From a virus, in IMG/VR virus record IMGVR_UViG_3300021963_000034, positions 1-64,000 of that record: 64,000 nt of DNA. One strand, 5' to 3'. This document shows positions 63,844 through 64,000 of this stretch, piece after piece. Every line of letters starts with the position of its first letter. Within the stretch, counting starts at the first letter, position 1. Made by a program: the position numbers and the translations under genes. A model generated the notes under the pieces. The model saw only the letters and a program-made list of their open reading frames with translations, did no database searches and was not told the DNA's origin.

Positions 63844-64000
63844 ATGAAATACAGAATAGATGCCAGATATGTTTGGTATAACAAAGGATCAATGGTTGTT
63901 CTTATGTATTTCATAAACCAGATTCCTTTTACTTTTGATGAACTCCCTGACGAATCTATATTTGACTTGGAGTTAGTAGAATTAGCAGACAAAGAAAGAA
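63844..64000 (+). CDS. Hypothetical protein, cut by the window edge
   Basis: ATG 63844, open to the end of the window (at least 52 codons). YRIDARYVWYNKGSMVVLMY then FTFDELPDESIFDLELVEL. Soluble, mixed alpha/beta. I do not recognise the family. Confidence 0.6.
   Translation, partial: MKYRIDARYVWYNKGSMVVLMYFINQIPFTFDELPDESIFDLELVELADKER

Noticed and set aside
1-64000. CRISPR arrays, integrase or attachment sites, insertion sequences
   Set aside because: No regularly spaced direct repeats, no recombinase or transposase motifs and no terminal inverted repeats were seen; the only tandem repeat is the PEP-coding one.

Overview
This window is a 64-kb piece of a T4-like cyanophage (cyanomyovirus) that infects marine Synechococcus or Prochlorococcus. 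Three things show this. There is a T4 replication and baseplate core (gp33, gp59, gp32, gp53, gp48, gp4, a gp54-like tail-tube initiator, gp26, gp51, gp27 and gp5 homologues). There are host-derived photosynthesis and carbon genes (psbA, psbD, two hli genes, talC, gnd). And there are many small overlapping cyanophage genes. Almost everything is on the plus strand with ATGA-type overlaps; two short minus-strand operons break the pattern.

Layout: (1) 1-5.4 kb: small genes, talC and gnd (pentose phosphate pathway), four tRNA genes, a 2OG-Fe(II) oxygenase and an orphan Phd/YefM-type antitoxin. (2) 5.4-20.6 kb: one long operon for nucleotide-sugar and surface-glycan synthesis, with Gmd, a ColD/RfbH-like PLP dehydratase, a GDP-mannose 3,5-epimerase-like enzyme, an Rmd-like reductase, a sugar dehydrogenase, NadE, a split HldE-like pair and about eight glycosyltransferases. 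(3) 20.6-31.9 kb: an envelope-directed block with an SLH/OprB porin, hli genes, peroxiredoxin, a C39 peptidase, a lysozyme, a large exported PEP-repeat barrel-like protein, a holin candidate, an exported HExxH protein, a thermonuclease, and a minus-strand operon in which three of four genes encode signal peptides. (4) 32-37.2 kb: psbA and psbD with three free-standing homing endonucleases around them and a 23-codon relic of a second psbD. (5) 37.2-41.9 kb: small cyanophage core genes, glutaredoxin, speD, a candidate glutamine-type riboswitch with a YRG-motif peptide, and thyX. (6) 41.9-45.5 kb: phoH, a RecB-like nuclease, gp33-gp59-DUF1825-gp32. (7) 45.5-62.5 kb: baseplate, hub and structural genes, including a tail protein with two peptidoglycan-cleaving domains and a CP12-like small protein. 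(8) 62.5-64 kb: a second oxygenase, small genes and a tRNA-Leu(UAA) interrupted by a 198-nt group I intron.

Regulation visible in sequence: strong sigma70-type promoters (TTGACN, 17-18 bp, TATAAT) are often fused to the preceding terminator, with the -35 box in the hairpin loop. T4-type late motifs (TATAAATA or CTAAATA) lie before late genes. At psbA, psbD and the psbD relic the -10 box runs directly into a late motif. Together the genes would keep photosystem II working, redirect carbon through the pentose phosphate pathway, change the host envelope and build the contractile-tail baseplate.

All functions come from reading motifs by eye; no database search was run.
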